A DNA stretch of 64,000 bases, from NCBI RefSeq assembly GCF_949769195.1, contig NZ_OX458333.1:3561001-3625000 (forward strand). The letters are read 5' to 3'. The notes beneath the pieces were generated by a model. That model was not told the origin of the DNA. It made no database searches and worked only from the letters and a program-made list of their open reading frames with translations. Of the stretch, positions 8,164-17,020 are shown piece after piece (positions within the stretch are counted from its first letter, which is position 1; every line of letters starts with the position of its first letter). The DNA is from Methylocaldum szegediense. Its GTDB lineage: Bacteria; Pseudomonadota; Gammaproteobacteria; Methylococcales; Methylococcaceae. The translations under genes and the position numbers were made by a program.

Positions 8164-9297
8164 TCAAGCACTCGATCGGGTCAGTCCTGCGGTTGTCCTC
8201 TGGCGGCTATGCTGGCGCCGCCTGGCCACGCCTTGGGCCAGACGTTGCAGCAGAGACTTGCTGTCGTCCCAGCCGAGACAAGGATCGGTGATGCTCAGGC
8301 CGTATTCCAGAGGTTTGTGTGGTTCGAGTTTCTGATTACCGGCTTTCAAATGGCTTTCGATCATGACGCCAAAAATACGGTAATCCCCGGCCTCGAGCTG
8401 CGCCACCACATCCATGCCCACGCTCAATTGGCGCAAATAGTCCTTCATGCAGTTGGCATGACTGAAATCGATCATGATGTTGGGCGGCAAGCCTGCCTTT
8501 TCTAGGGCTTTAGCCGTGGCATCTACGCTTGCGGCATCGTAGTTCGGCTCCTTTCCCCCACGCAAGATGATGTGGCTGTCCTCGTTGCCGGTGGTCGAAA
8601 AAATGGCCGAATGGCCCGCCTTGGTCAGCGACAAAAAATGATGTGGACGTCTGGCCGCACCGATGGCGTCGATCGCGACTTTGATACCGCCGTCAGTGCC
8701 ATTTTTGAAACCGACGGGGCAGGAAAGCCCTGAAGCCAATTCGCGGTGCACTTGGCTCTCTGTGGTACGCGCTCCGATGGCACCCCAGGCGATGAGGTCT
8801 GATACGTATTGCGGCGTGATGAGGTCGAGATATTCGGTCGCGGCCGGCATGCCCATCTGATTGAGATTGAGCAGCAGTTCACGGGCCAGTCGGAGCCCTT
8901 TATTGATATTGAAGCTCTCGTCCAGGCATGGGTCGTTGATCAAGCCTTTCCAGCCGATTGTCGTCCGAGGTTTCTCGAAATAGACCCGCATCACGATCAC
9001 CAGGTCGTCGGCCAATTCCCGCTTCACTTCCAGCAAACGACTGGCGTACTCCAGGGCGGCTTTGGGGTCGTGAATCGAGCATGGGCCGATGACGACGAGC
9101 AGGCGGTCGTCCTCGCCGGCGAGAATACGGTGAATTTCCCGGCGCGCTTGCAAGGTCGTAAGCGCGGCATCCTGTGTAATGGGAAATTCTTCGTGGACTT
9201 GTATCGGCGGAATCACTTCCTTGATTTCGCAAATGCGTAGGTCATCCGTGTTGTATTCGTTGTGCATTCCCGCCATGATTTCCGAAAGCTTTTTCAT
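8164..9297 (-). CDS. aroG: 3-deoxy-7-phosphoheptulonate (DAHP) synthase, AroG/F/H type
   Basis: The 377-residue enzyme of the class I alpha family condenses phosphoenolpyruvate with erythrose 4-phosphate, the first step of the shikimate pathway. Motifs seen include VVIGPCSIHDP near residue 70, ARTTESQVHRELASGLSCPVGFKNGTDG, GHSAIFSTTGN, and IMIDFSHANC with the metal-binding His. The length is as usual for the family. AAGG lies just upstream of the ATG at 9297. It heads a two-gene unit with thiSG. The shikimate product chorismate also feeds the chorismatase of the pigment locus further along. Confidence 0.93.
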   Translation of the reverse strand: MKKLSEIMAGMHNEYNTDDLRICEIKEVIPPIQVHEEFPITQDAALTTLQARREIHRILAGEDDRLLVVIGPCSIHDPKAALEYASRLLEVKRELADDLVIVMRVYFEKPRTTIGWKGLINDPCLDESFNINKGLRLARELLLNLNQMGMPAATEYLDLITPQYVSDLIAWGAIGARTTESQVHRELASGLSCPVGFKNGTDGGIKVAIDAIGAARRPHHFLSLTKAGHSAIFSTTGNEDSHIILRGGKEPNYDAASVDATAKALEKAGLPPNIMIDFSHANCMKDYLRQLSVGMDVVAQLEAGDYRIFGVMIESHLKAGNQKLEPHKPLEYGLSITDPCLGWDDSKSLLQRLAQGVARRRQHSRQRTTAGLTRSSA

Positions 9298-9452
9298 CGC
9301 CTTGTCTTACCGCAGAAATCGTCTTGTTTGCCTGACATAGAAGCGCATTAAATAAAAAGTTAGGTATTGTACTCGTCCGAGTAGTGTGGTTCTACCCGAT
9401 GAGGCGTTCTCCTTAAAAAAAGAAACAACCATCGATGCCGCGCAGGTTCAGT

Positions 9453-9893
9453 TCAACCGGGCAGAAAAACCGAGATTCTGCCCAAGAGAAGAGGGCCGTC
9501 GTTCGATTCCATCGATTCCACGGAAAAAGCGTACAGCAAGCCAGTTTCATTTCCGTGACGGATTTCCGCGCGAATGACGAGATCGGATTCGATTTCGTCC
9601 AGGCGATCGACGGCAAGTTCCAGTTCGCGGATGGACGCGAGATAGCCTGGCTTCGCCGGACCGTTTGGTGGTCCGGCCAAGAGACTTCCGTGGATCGCAA
9701 CCGCCTGACCGGCGTATTCGACGCCGCACAGGGCGCTTAGCCCTTCATCGCGGCGCAGCGGATGATCCGGCCGCCGGTGGCTGGTTGCCAAAGCGACGAT
9801 GCGGGTTTCGTCCCAGTCGAGCACACCGTCTAGTAGGCACATCGCTCCGGTATGCGGGAGCAAAGCCGTGAGTTCGCTTTGACTTAGGCGCAT
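9453..9893 (-). CDS. Hotdog-fold 3-hydroxyacyl-ACP dehydratase, ApeP-like
   Basis: The 146-residue single-hotdog protein starts with LLPHTGAMCLLDGVLDWDE and carries CGVEYAGQAVAIHGSL. This matches the ApeP/FabZ-like dehydratases of aryl polyene clusters. They remove water from 3-hydroxyacyl-ACP so that the growing chain becomes fully conjugated. Its ATG lies inside the end of the upstream ketosynthase-like gene (ATGCGCCTAA overlap), showing translational coupling. It is the last gene of a five-gene minus-strand operon (LolA-like, MMPL, two ketosynthases, dehydratase). Confidence 0.8.
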   Translation of the reverse strand: MRLSQSELTALLPHTGAMCLLDGVLDWDETRIVALATSHRRPDHPLRRDEGLSALCGVEYAGQAVAIHGSLLAGPPNGPAKPGYLASIRELELAVDRLDEIESDLVIRAEIRHGNETGLLYAFSVESMESNDGPLLLGRISVFLPG

Positions 9894-10669
9894 GGCGTCA
9901 GTTCGACCCGCAAGTGTCCAAAACTCAGCTTGACGGATTCGCAGCGGGCCAGGGCGGCCAATAGCGGCAGGCTTCGGGCCGCTGGATTGCCGAGGCGCAA
10001 GGCTTCGAGACCCGGATCTTGCATACGTGCGGCATCGTCCGAGTCGGCGTCCGCGAAATCGATTGCTAGTTCCGCAAGTTTGAGCTCCGATGGGGCAGGG
10101 GCAAGCAACAGCGACGCAGCGAACGGTGCCAGCAACGGACGAGCCCGGAGAATCGGCTGCAGCGGCGGAAAATCATAGGCAACCAGCAGGCCCCGGGTTC
10201 CTTCGATCAAAGTCTGTCCGGCCGTTTCCAAAAGTCCCATGGCGAAAGAGTCGTCGAAGCACGACAGGCTGGTGGATGCCTTCCGCGAGCCGGTCGCGAT
10301 GCCCCAGTAGCCAGACGCCGCGTTGTGCACGGAGTTGTGGAACTGGGTTGGCGATATCAACCGTTCGGGGGTTGCCAGTTCTTCGAAAATCCGATGAATG
10401 GTTTCGACTTCGCCTCCGGAGGACGAAAAGACCGTCGCTACTTCAGTCGCGTTCATGTCTGGCGGAAGCGCTTGTTCCGCGGCGTCAATCGCAAGCCGCG
10501 TGACAGCGGTGCTCCTTCGGCGCTCCGCGGTAGGCAACCGTCTGGCTTGGAGCCGCGGCAGCTCGCCGCCCGTGTATGCTCGCCGCCCCGCCAAGATTTC
10601 GCGGCTTTCGTTCCAGCACGGCAGACCAGGGCCGATGATACCTACGCCTTCGACGAATACTCGAATCAT
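9884..10669 (-). CDS. Ketosynthase-fold chain-length-factor-like protein of aryl polyene type
   Basis: This 261-residue thiolase-fold protein is shorter than a full ketosynthase (about 400). SSSGGEVETIHRIFEEL and SPTQFHNSVHNAASGYWGIATG are features of the beta-ketoacyl synthase subfamily in aryl polyene clusters. At the usual nucleophile position it reads STSLSCFDDSF instead of the TACSSS seen in the neighbouring synthase. It may therefore act as a chain-length factor paired with that enzyme. The start is the ATG at 10669, overlapping the stop of the ketosynthase gene (ATGA). A much longer upstream frame is only a shadow. Confidence 0.75.
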   Translation of the reverse strand: MIRVFVEGVGIIGPGLPCWNESREILAGRRAYTGGELPRLQARRLPTAERRRSTAVTRLAIDAAEQALPPDMNATEVATVFSSSGGEVETIHRIFEELATPERLISPTQFHNSVHNAASGYWGIATGSRKASTSLSCFDDSFAMGLLETAGQTLIEGTRGLLVAYDFPPLQPILRARPLLAPFAASLLLAPAPSELKLAELAIDFADADSDDAARMQDPGLEALRLGNPAARSLPLLAALARCESVKLSFGHLRVELTPCA

Positions 10670-11853
10670 GAGCGTTTCCCGAGAACTAGGCTGGCGTTGT
10701 TTCCGCCAAAACCGAAGGCGTTGCTGAGAACGGTTCGCACCTGCCGTCGCAGTTCCTCGGTCGCGATCCAGGAAGCGATTTCCGGATCGACCCGTTCGGT
10801 GTTCAGGCTGCGCGGCACGAAGCTTTCGCGCAGGCTCAGGCAACTCACGACGACGTTCACGATCCCCGCCGCTCCTAGCGTATGGCCGGTCCAGCCCTTG
10901 ATTGAACTGCATGGGACTCTGGCGCCAAGAATGCGGAATACGGCCTTGTCCTCGGCGGTGTCGTTGGCCTTTGTGGCGGTGCCGTGCAGATTGATATAGT
11001 CGATCGCTTCGCGCTCCATGCCGGCGCGATCCATGGCTTGGGCCATGGCTTCGGCGGCACCGAGTCCGTCCGGATGCGGCGAAGACATGTGATAAGCATC
11101 GGTACTTTCGCCGTAGCCGAGCAGTGCGATGTCGCCGTCGCAGCGATCCGGCTTTTCCAGTAGGGCGAAGCCGGCCGCTTCCCCGATGGAAATGCCATTG
11201 CGTTCTGCATCGGCAGGCCGGCACGGAGTGGAGGAAACCAGTTCGAGTGCAGTGAAGCCATAAAGGGTGGTAAAGCAGAGACTGTCGACGCCTCCGACGA
11301 CCGCCGCATCGCACAGCCCGGTTTGAATCAGGCGTGCGGCACTCGCGAAAACCTTACTACTGGATGAACAGGCTGTGGAGATGACGGAAGCAGGGCCATG
11401 CAAATCGAGATAGCGTCGGGTGAAATCGCCGACGGAAAAGGTGTTCTGGGTTTGCCGGTAGCGGAAATCGGGCGGCAGCGCGCCGGTTTCCGGATCGCGC
11501 CGGCGATAAGCGGATTCAGTTTCCAGGATACCGGACGTGCTGGTGCCTAGGATCACCGCGATTCTTTCCGGCCCGTATCGCCGACGGGCGCTTTTCACGG
11601 CGTCGATAAATCCGTCCTGTTCCAGGCCGATTCGGGCGAGGCGATTGTTGCGGCAATCATAATCGCTCAAGCGTCCTTTGATCGGTTCGTCCTCGATTCC
11701 CTCGACCCGTCCGATATAGGTATCCAGTTCGGCTCCCGGAAAATCGCAATAGCGGAGGCCGCTGCGCTGTTCCCGAAGCGCCGCTAAGGTCGCGGACAAC
11801 CCTCTGCCCAGGCTGCTGGTCAGGGTGAACGCGGAAAGAATCAAAGGCTGCAT
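10666..11853 (-). CDS. Beta-ketoacyl-ACP synthase (FabF-like), aryl polyene type
   Basis: The 395-residue condensing enzyme extends ACP-bound chains with malonyl-ACP. The full catalytic triad is visible: the nucleophile Cys in STACSSSSK, His in INLHGTATKAND, and His in IKGWTGHTLGAAG. NAFGFGGNNAS closes the C-terminus. The ATG at 11853 (MQPLILSAF) aligns with FabF-like N-termini; a TTG at 11901 would add 16 residues. It follows the MMPL exporter gene by 51 bp and overlaps the chain-length-factor-like gene. No ketoreductase is adjacent, so that step must be supplied from elsewhere. Confidence 0.85.
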   Translation of the reverse strand: MQPLILSAFTLTSSLGRGLSATLAALREQRSGLRYCDFPGAELDTYIGRVEGIEDEPIKGRLSDYDCRNNRLARIGLEQDGFIDAVKSARRRYGPERIAVILGTSTSGILETESAYRRRDPETGALPPDFRYRQTQNTFSVGDFTRRYLDLHGPASVISTACSSSSKVFASAARLIQTGLCDAAVVGGVDSLCFTTLYGFTALELVSSTPCRPADAERNGISIGEAAGFALLEKPDRCDGDIALLGYGESTDAYHMSSPHPDGLGAAEAMAQAMDRAGMEREAIDYINLHGTATKANDTAEDKAVFRILGARVPCSSIKGWTGHTLGAAGIVNVVVSCLSLRESFVPRSLNTERVDPEIASWIATEELRRQVRTVLSNAFGFGGNNASLVLGKRS

Positions 11854-11904
11854 CGAGTCGGTTTGGAGAAAGATAGCGTCAGATTGAGACGTGAGAATCA
11901 AATA

Positions 11905-14220
11905 TTATGCCGAAGACAAATTCCGCCTGGCCAGCATTGCCGCGAAAAGAACCGAGAGAGCCGCACCCATGGCCACGGTGCTACCGATGGCCTTGAGGAG
12001 GCCGACCTTTGACGTGGCCAGAATGCCGAAGGCGGTTACTGCGCTGAAGCTGCAAATGAGCAACGACAGGAGGGTTCGGTTGCGCTCCTCAGGTGTTCGG
12101 CAGGGTTTGTTGAAGAACAAGGCCTGATCCATGCCCAGCCCCATCACCAGGAGCAAGGACACGAGGTGATAGAGCGACAGCCCGCCGTGGAGTCGCATCA
12201 ACACGGCCGCGGTTACGAATGCCGCCGCGGCCATGGGGGTCAAGACCCGCAGCATGCCGCTTACGGAGCGAAGCCCCAAAGACAGCAAGATCACGATGGC
12301 AATGAGACTCGCACCGAGCAGGTGTACGGCTTCGCGCCGGTAATCCCGGAGCAGGCGGCTCGAAGCCTCGCGAAGATCGAGATAGATCAGGTTCCCGTCC
12401 CCCGCGATCGCCGCCTGCAGCGCCGCAGGATCGGTTACCCCGACGAGCGGAACCAGGGCAACCCAGAGCTCGCTGTGTCGGAAGAGAAGCGACTCGACTT
12501 TGAGTCGGAACGACGTCCCGGCAAAGCTCGTTTCGGTTAGCAGCGGCGCCTGTTTCGCCCGCGAGACATCCGCTAGAAAAGGTTCGAACGCATCGGGCTT
12601 GAAAGACGTCTTCCGCAGGGTTTCGTTTAGAGTCCGTCGCAGAGTCTCGGTTTCCGGCAAGGCTGACTGTCTCAAGCTTTGCGTTTCTCGGCTGGGCAGG
12701 TAGAGCGCCGCCATGTCGAAACCGGTCATCGTTCCGTTTTCGACCAACGGCTGCAGAATATCTCTCAGACGCTCGCTCCGGCGCAAGGCAGTCTCATCGG
12801 TGTCACCGGTCACGACGATGAGCTGGCGAAGATCCGGCGCGCCGAGATCGCGACGCAGAGCTTCATCCAACACTTTGCGCGACTCGGGCACTGGGCTTAG
12901 AGTCTCGATGTCGTCATTCCATAACGGCGTGCCAGAACTGGCGATCGAAGCGACCGCGGCCAGAATCAGCAAGGGTGGAACCAGACGGAACCGCCGCAGC
13001 TGATCGAGCAGTTCATCCGCATGCAGCCCTCTGACCACTCGCTCGGATAAATTGATGTGGTCGGGCATGAGCGCCGGCATAATCCAGCGGCAGGTCAGCC
13101 CGGCGGCCAATAGCCCTGTCGCCGCGAAAATGCCCAACTGGGAAAGACCCTCGAATCCGGAAAACAGCATCGCGCTAAAGCCGGCGACGTTCGTGAGTAT
13201 CCCGAGCCGAAGCGTCGGCCAGATCAGCTGCACCGTCCGGCGGCTGCTCTCTCCGCGCCGAATGTGGGTGAACAGGTGATTGGGATAGTCGGCGGCGACG
13301 CCGATCAGGGTCGCGCCGAAACCCAGCGTAATGCCGTGTATCCCGCCGAACCATAGGCTTACCGTGCAGGTGCCGGCCAGCGCTCCGGTCGCCAACGGCA
13401 CCAGCCCGAGCAGGATCGCTCGCAGCGAGCGGTAAATCGCAGCGAGCAGCAGCGTGATGGCCACGGAATTGAGCAGAGACAGCCGCACCGCGTCCTCCGT
13501 GATCATGGCGTTGGCTTCTACCGAAAATGCGCCCGGCCCGCTCAAGATCAGCTTGATCGGACGAGTTCCTTTGACCGCGGCGAAACTCTCCCGAATCGAG
13601 GCCACCGCCTTGGCTTGGGCATCCAGGTCGAAGGCGGGCGCCTTCGTCTCCGCGATGAGCAGCGCCCGGCGGCCGTCCGGCGAAAACCAGACGCTCCGGC
13701 GCAGCGGCGGGCCTGAGGATGTCATCCAGATCCGTAAGACTTCGAAGAATTCGCCGGTCGGGTCGCGAGGCAGGAATTCTTTTCCGAGCAAGCCGGCCGG
13801 CGATGCGAGTTCCGCGAGACGTGCGTCCAGCGCCTGTCTTAACCCTTCCGGGCTGAACCGCTGCTCGGTGACCTTGGGGCTCAAGAGATAGCGGTTTTCG
13901 AATAGAAAAGTCCGGTCGGTGGCCGAAAGCCCCTGGGTTCCGTTGTCGACCCGCACGAACGCGTCGTTCTGCCGCAGCCGCCCCGCCAATTGTTGGCTGA
14001 CCTCTGCGAGATCGGATTCGTCGCTTCCTTCGAGAGCCATAAGTAAAAGGCGGGAAGCCACGCCATGACGTAGCTGCTCGATCAGAATCTGCTCCGCGGT
14101 TCCGGCCTTTTTCGGCAGAAAATGGGTGAGGTCGGTGGACACCGGCGTGCGGAACAACGCGACCCATGCGCCGACTCCCATGAGGACCAGCCAGACGACG
14201 ACTGGGAGGCGCTCCCTCAT
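11905..14220 (-). CDS. MMPL/RND-family exporter of the pigment locus
   Basis: This 771-residue membrane protein has the internally duplicated RND-lite plan: an N-terminal transmembrane helix, a periplasmic loop of roughly 200 residues, and about five helices. A second copy begins near LRRFRLVPPLLILAAV, with GLGMDQALFF close to the end. FGATLIGVAADYPNHLFTH in the first half is the MMPL motif carrying an intramembrane Asp. Such exporters (COG4258) occur in aryl polyene and xanthomonadin clusters, where they are thought to move the finished pigment lipid from the inner membrane. The start at 14220 overlaps the LolA-like gene by 4 bp (ATGA). Confidence 0.85.
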   Translation of the reverse strand: MRERLPVVVWLVLMGVGAWVALFRTPVSTDLTHFLPKKAGTAEQILIEQLRHGVASRLLLMALEGSDESDLAEVSQQLAGRLRQNDAFVRVDNGTQGLSATDRTFLFENRYLLSPKVTEQRFSPEGLRQALDARLAELASPAGLLGKEFLPRDPTGEFFEVLRIWMTSSGPPLRRSVWFSPDGRRALLIAETKAPAFDLDAQAKAVASIRESFAAVKGTRPIKLILSGPGAFSVEANAMITEDAVRLSLLNSVAITLLLAAIYRSLRAILLGLVPLATGALAGTCTVSLWFGGIHGITLGFGATLIGVAADYPNHLFTHIRRGESSRRTVQLIWPTLRLGILTNVAGFSAMLFSGFEGLSQLGIFAATGLLAAGLTCRWIMPALMPDHINLSERVVRGLHADELLDQLRRFRLVPPLLILAAVASIASSGTPLWNDDIETLSPVPESRKVLDEALRRDLGAPDLRQLIVVTGDTDETALRRSERLRDILQPLVENGTMTGFDMAALYLPSRETQSLRQSALPETETLRRTLNETLRKTSFKPDAFEPFLADVSRAKQAPLLTETSFAGTSFRLKVESLLFRHSELWVALVPLVGVTDPAALQAAIAGDGNLIYLDLREASSRLLRDYRREAVHLLGASLIAIVILLSLGLRSVSGMLRVLTPMAAAAFVTAAVLMRLHGGLSLYHLVSLLLVMGLGMDQALFFNKPCRTPEERNRTLLSLLICSFSAVTAFGILATSKVGLLKAIGSTVAMGAALSVLFAAMLARRNLSSA

Positions 14221-14849
14221 GGCTGATGCTCGATGATCATGATGGAAATGTCGCCTCCGGTTTCCTCGATTTCGACGCGATCTATGCGGTCGCCGCTGCC
14301 TCGAACGCGAACGAACCGAACCAGCTTGGCCATGTCGGGCTCTATGGGCACCAGGGCAAGCAGCCAATTGCGTTCCGAGCCGCCGAAACTAACTTTGTAA
14401 AACCGGTTCAAGGTCTCGATGTCGCCCGCCAGCGGCGCTCGGATGCCTTCCACGAAAGCCCAGATGGCGGGCTGGGATGCGAGTGAAAGCGTTTGCTTGA
14501 TGCCTTTGCCGGGATTTTCGATAGTGAGTGAATCGCCGTCCACCGTATAGCGCTCCTCGAACGGAGACAGCACGTGTTTTTCGAGAAATGCCGGCGCACG
14601 ATAGCTCAGCGTGCCACTCAGACGCATGGGCTCTTTAAGGAGCGCTATAGTCTTGATTTCGATAAAACGCTTCTCGCCGCCTTCGACCTGGGATAGAGCG
14701 GCCATCAGCGCATCAACATCCCAGCGCTCGGCCGCGGTGGCTAGCGTGGTTGTGAAAAGCAAACCCCATAGAATTCCGAGCCATTGCAAGATTTGCCGTA
14801 TACCGGAGGTCGGGCGGCAAGGCTCGTCCGTTGTCATTTTAGAAGTCAT
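14217..14849 (-). CDS. LolA-like periplasmic lipoprotein-carrier family protein
   Basis: The 210-residue protein has an N-terminal signal (hydrophobic stretch about residues 19-40, ending ATAAE). A LolA/LolB-type half-barrel follows: RFIEIKTIALLKEPMRLSGTLSYRAPAFLEKHV and a Cys-free C-terminal beta domain ending near MIIEHQP. LolA-like proteins of aryl polyene clusters are believed to shuttle the hydrophobic product or lipoprotein across the periplasm with the MMPL exporter. It is the first gene of the operon and overlaps the exporter start. The start is the ATG at 14849. Confidence 0.75.
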   Translation of the reverse strand: MTSKMTTDEPCRPTSGIRQILQWLGILWGLLFTTTLATAAERWDVDALMAALSQVEGGEKRFIEIKTIALLKEPMRLSGTLSYRAPAFLEKHVLSPFEERYTVDGDSLTIENPGKGIKQTLSLASQPAIWAFVEGIRAPLAGDIETLNRFYKVSFGGSERNWLLALVPIEPDMAKLVRFVRVRGSGDRIDRVEIEETGGDISIMIIEHQP

Positions 14850-15451
14850 AGCATGCTTATCGCTTTGTGCGGGTAGACAGAAGTCGGCTAAATTTTGGCC
14901 GCGGCGAGATGGTTAAAAAAGTTACGGATAGCGTTATCGGTGATTGCTAAAGGCTGCAGAGGATATGCTGAAAGACGGCCGTTGTGTGATCCAATGTTCT
15001 GTCAAACGTCCACGTTAATGGAAAAGCTTCGGTCGGTATGGAATGGCATTTTGCGCGCGTCGGTAGCAGCCGATTCGTGTTCCGCCCCCTGCCTTTTATC
15101 GCCCTGGTCATCCGTAACCCGTCGCTCGGCCTTCTTGGCGCGGAAACGGATGCGATGTTCCTCCAAGATTTTGTTGAAAAAGTACAAGCAACGGTCTTGC
15201 TCGCTAACTGGCCTCTGGATAGCCTAAATCTCCATTGAGTCATGTTCGGTAAGGCGTTTTCTGATGACTGGGCATGCCATAATGATTCTTATCGTGTTGT
15301 GAACCATATTAATTAATGTTTAGCCGCTTAGGCGGTTCAAAATCTAAGCCACACCCGAACCGCCTTTGAACTTGGCGAAGAGAAAACCGCCGGTAAGGCA
15401 ATTTGAGGTGCTCTAGCATTCCCGAGTTTCGCGTCGAGCGACGTCATTCCG
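14850..15451. other. Intergenic stretch between two divergent units
   Basis: This holds the control regions of the minus-strand pigment operon and the plus-strand acyltransferase operon. Several overlapping open frames exist at 14895-15243, but none has a recognisable motif, ribosome binding site or codon pattern that I trust. An AT-richer segment around 15290-15320 could hold a promoter for the acyltransferase gene. Confidence 0.35.
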
Positions 15452-17014
15452 ATGCTCTTCAACTCCTACCCGTTTATCTTTTTGGTGCTTCCGATTTCTC
15501 TGTTCGGCTTTTTTGCCATCGGAAGCCGCGGGCACCACAGAGTTGCCATTACCTGGCTGATCGGTGTGTCGCTCTTTTTCTACGCGTGGTGGAATCCGGC
15601 CTACTTGGGGTTACTCCTAGCGTCGATATTGTTCAACTATGCACTAGGGGTTTCCCTCAGCAGTGAGGGCCATGCCTCCGCAAGAAAATGGCTACTGATA
15701 TTCGGCGTCGCGGCCAACTTGTCACTCCTGGGATATTACAAGTACGCGAACTTCTTCATCGACAATATCAATTTCGTATTCGGCGATATTCTCGGCGTGG
15801 AGTCCATCATCCTGCCCCTCGGCATTTCCTTCGTCACGTTTCAGACCATCGCCTATCTCGTGGACGCCTACAAAGGGGAAACCAAGGAGTATAACTTTCT
15901 CCATTTCTGCCTTTTCATCACTTTTTTCCCCCAGTTGATCGCGGGGCCCATCGTGCATCACCGGGAAATGATGCCCCAATTCGCCCGGAACGACCTCTAT
16001 CAACTGAGCGTCCGACGCCATGCCGTCGGCTTCACCATCTTCACCATCGGCCTGTTTAAGAAGGTGGTGCTGGCTGATGGCATCGCCGCATATGCCACGC
16101 CGGCATTCCACGCGGCCGATAGCGGCATCGCGCTGACGTTCTTCGAAGCTTGGGCGGGTGCCCTGGCCTACACCTTCCAACTCTATTTCGATTTTTCGGG
16201 TTATTCCGACATGGCCATCGGGTTAGCCAGAATGTTCGGCATTCGGCTGCCCCTCAACTTCAATTCGCCTTACAAGGCGACCAATATCATCGACTTTTGG
16301 CGGCGCTGGCACATGACACTCTCCCGTTTTATGCGGGATTACATCTACATTCCTCTCGGCGGCAACAGGAAGGGCCCGGTAAGGCGTCATGTCAACCTCA
16401 TGATTGCGATGTTGCTCGGCGGCCTGTGGCACGGCGCGGGTTGGAATTTTGTCGTGTGGGGCGGCCTCCATGGCTGCTTTCTTATCATCAATCACGTCTG
16501 GCGAGCGCTGTTCAGCGGTCGCGCTGCCGCTAGCCGGACCGGCAAAGCATTCAGTTGGGCGCTGACATTCGTCGCGGTAGTCGCCGCTTGGGTGCCCTTC
16601 CGGGCGGAGACCATCACGGGGACCAAGAGTATATGGTTGGGAATGATCGGAGCCAACGGCGTGTCTTTGGAACCGGAGGCTCTCCGTGCCCTCGGTCACT
16701 TCGGCGAGTGGCTGCAGGGCATGGGAGTCAGTTTCGACGGGGTTTTCGCGCATGTCCCTGGTGCCAAGCCAGAGGTGGCGGGCGCATGGCTATTGGCATT
16801 GACGGTGTTTGTTCTGTTTCTGCCCAACACCCAGCAGCTCATGCGCAATTATCATCCAGCCTTCGAAACCTATAAGGGCGAGATTCAGCGTCTTCGTTGG
16901 AGATGGATAGAATGGCGGCCGACGGTACTCTGGGCCAACTTCACTATGTTGCTTTTCGTGTTCGATGTACTCAGTCTCACCAAAGTGAGCGAGTTTCTCT
17001 ACTTTCAATTTTGA
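15452..17014 (+). CDS. MBOAT-family O-acyltransferase (AlgI-like)
   Basis: The 520-residue polytopic membrane enzyme belongs to the AlgI/DltB branch. It opens with MLFNSYPFIFLVLP, then shows PLGISFVTFQTIAYLVD and DFWRRWHMTLSRFMRDYIYIPLGGNR. The putative catalytic His is in MLLGGLWHGAGWNFVVWGGLHG. AlgI-type proteins pass acetyl groups across the inner membrane for O-acetylation of extracellular polysaccharide. No alginate or cellulose synthase genes are nearby, so the acceptor is unknown. The next gene, 6 bp downstream, encodes an anchored periplasmic protein that probably completes the transfer. Confidence 0.9.
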   Translation: MLFNSYPFIFLVLPISLFGFFAIGSRGHHRVAITWLIGVSLFFYAWWNPAYLGLLLASILFNYALGVSLSSEGHASARKWLLIFGVAANLSLLGYYKYANFFIDNINFVFGDILGVESIILPLGISFVTFQTIAYLVDAYKGETKEYNFLHFCLFITFFPQLIAGPIVHHREMMPQFARNDLYQLSVRRHAVGFTIFTIGLFKKVVLADGIAAYATPAFHAADSGIALTFFEAWAGALAYTFQLYFDFSGYSDMAIGLARMFGIRLPLNFNSPYKATNIIDFWRRWHMTLSRFMRDYIYIPLGGNRKGPVRRHVNLMIAMLLGGLWHGAGWNFVVWGGLHGCFLIINHVWRALFSGRAAASRTGKAFSWALTFVAVVAAWVPFRAETITGTKSIWLGMIGANGVSLEPEALRALGHFGEWLQGMGVSFDGVFAHVPGAKPEVAGAWLLALTVFVLFLPNTQQLMRNYHPAFETYKGEIQRLRWRWIEWRPTVLWANFTMLLFVFDVLSLTKVSEFLYFQF

Positions 17015-17020
17015 AAATTA

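Noticed and set aside
9884..11314. Long 476-codon frame on the minus strand covering the region before the chain-length-factor-like gene
   Set aside because: Its first half is a basic, Arg-rich shadow of the ketosynthase gene; only the part from the ATG at 10669 carries family sequence.
14895..15243. Overlapping frames on both strands upstream of the MBOAT gene, considered as a transposase remnant
   Set aside because: No transposase motif or terminal repeats could be recognised in any frame.
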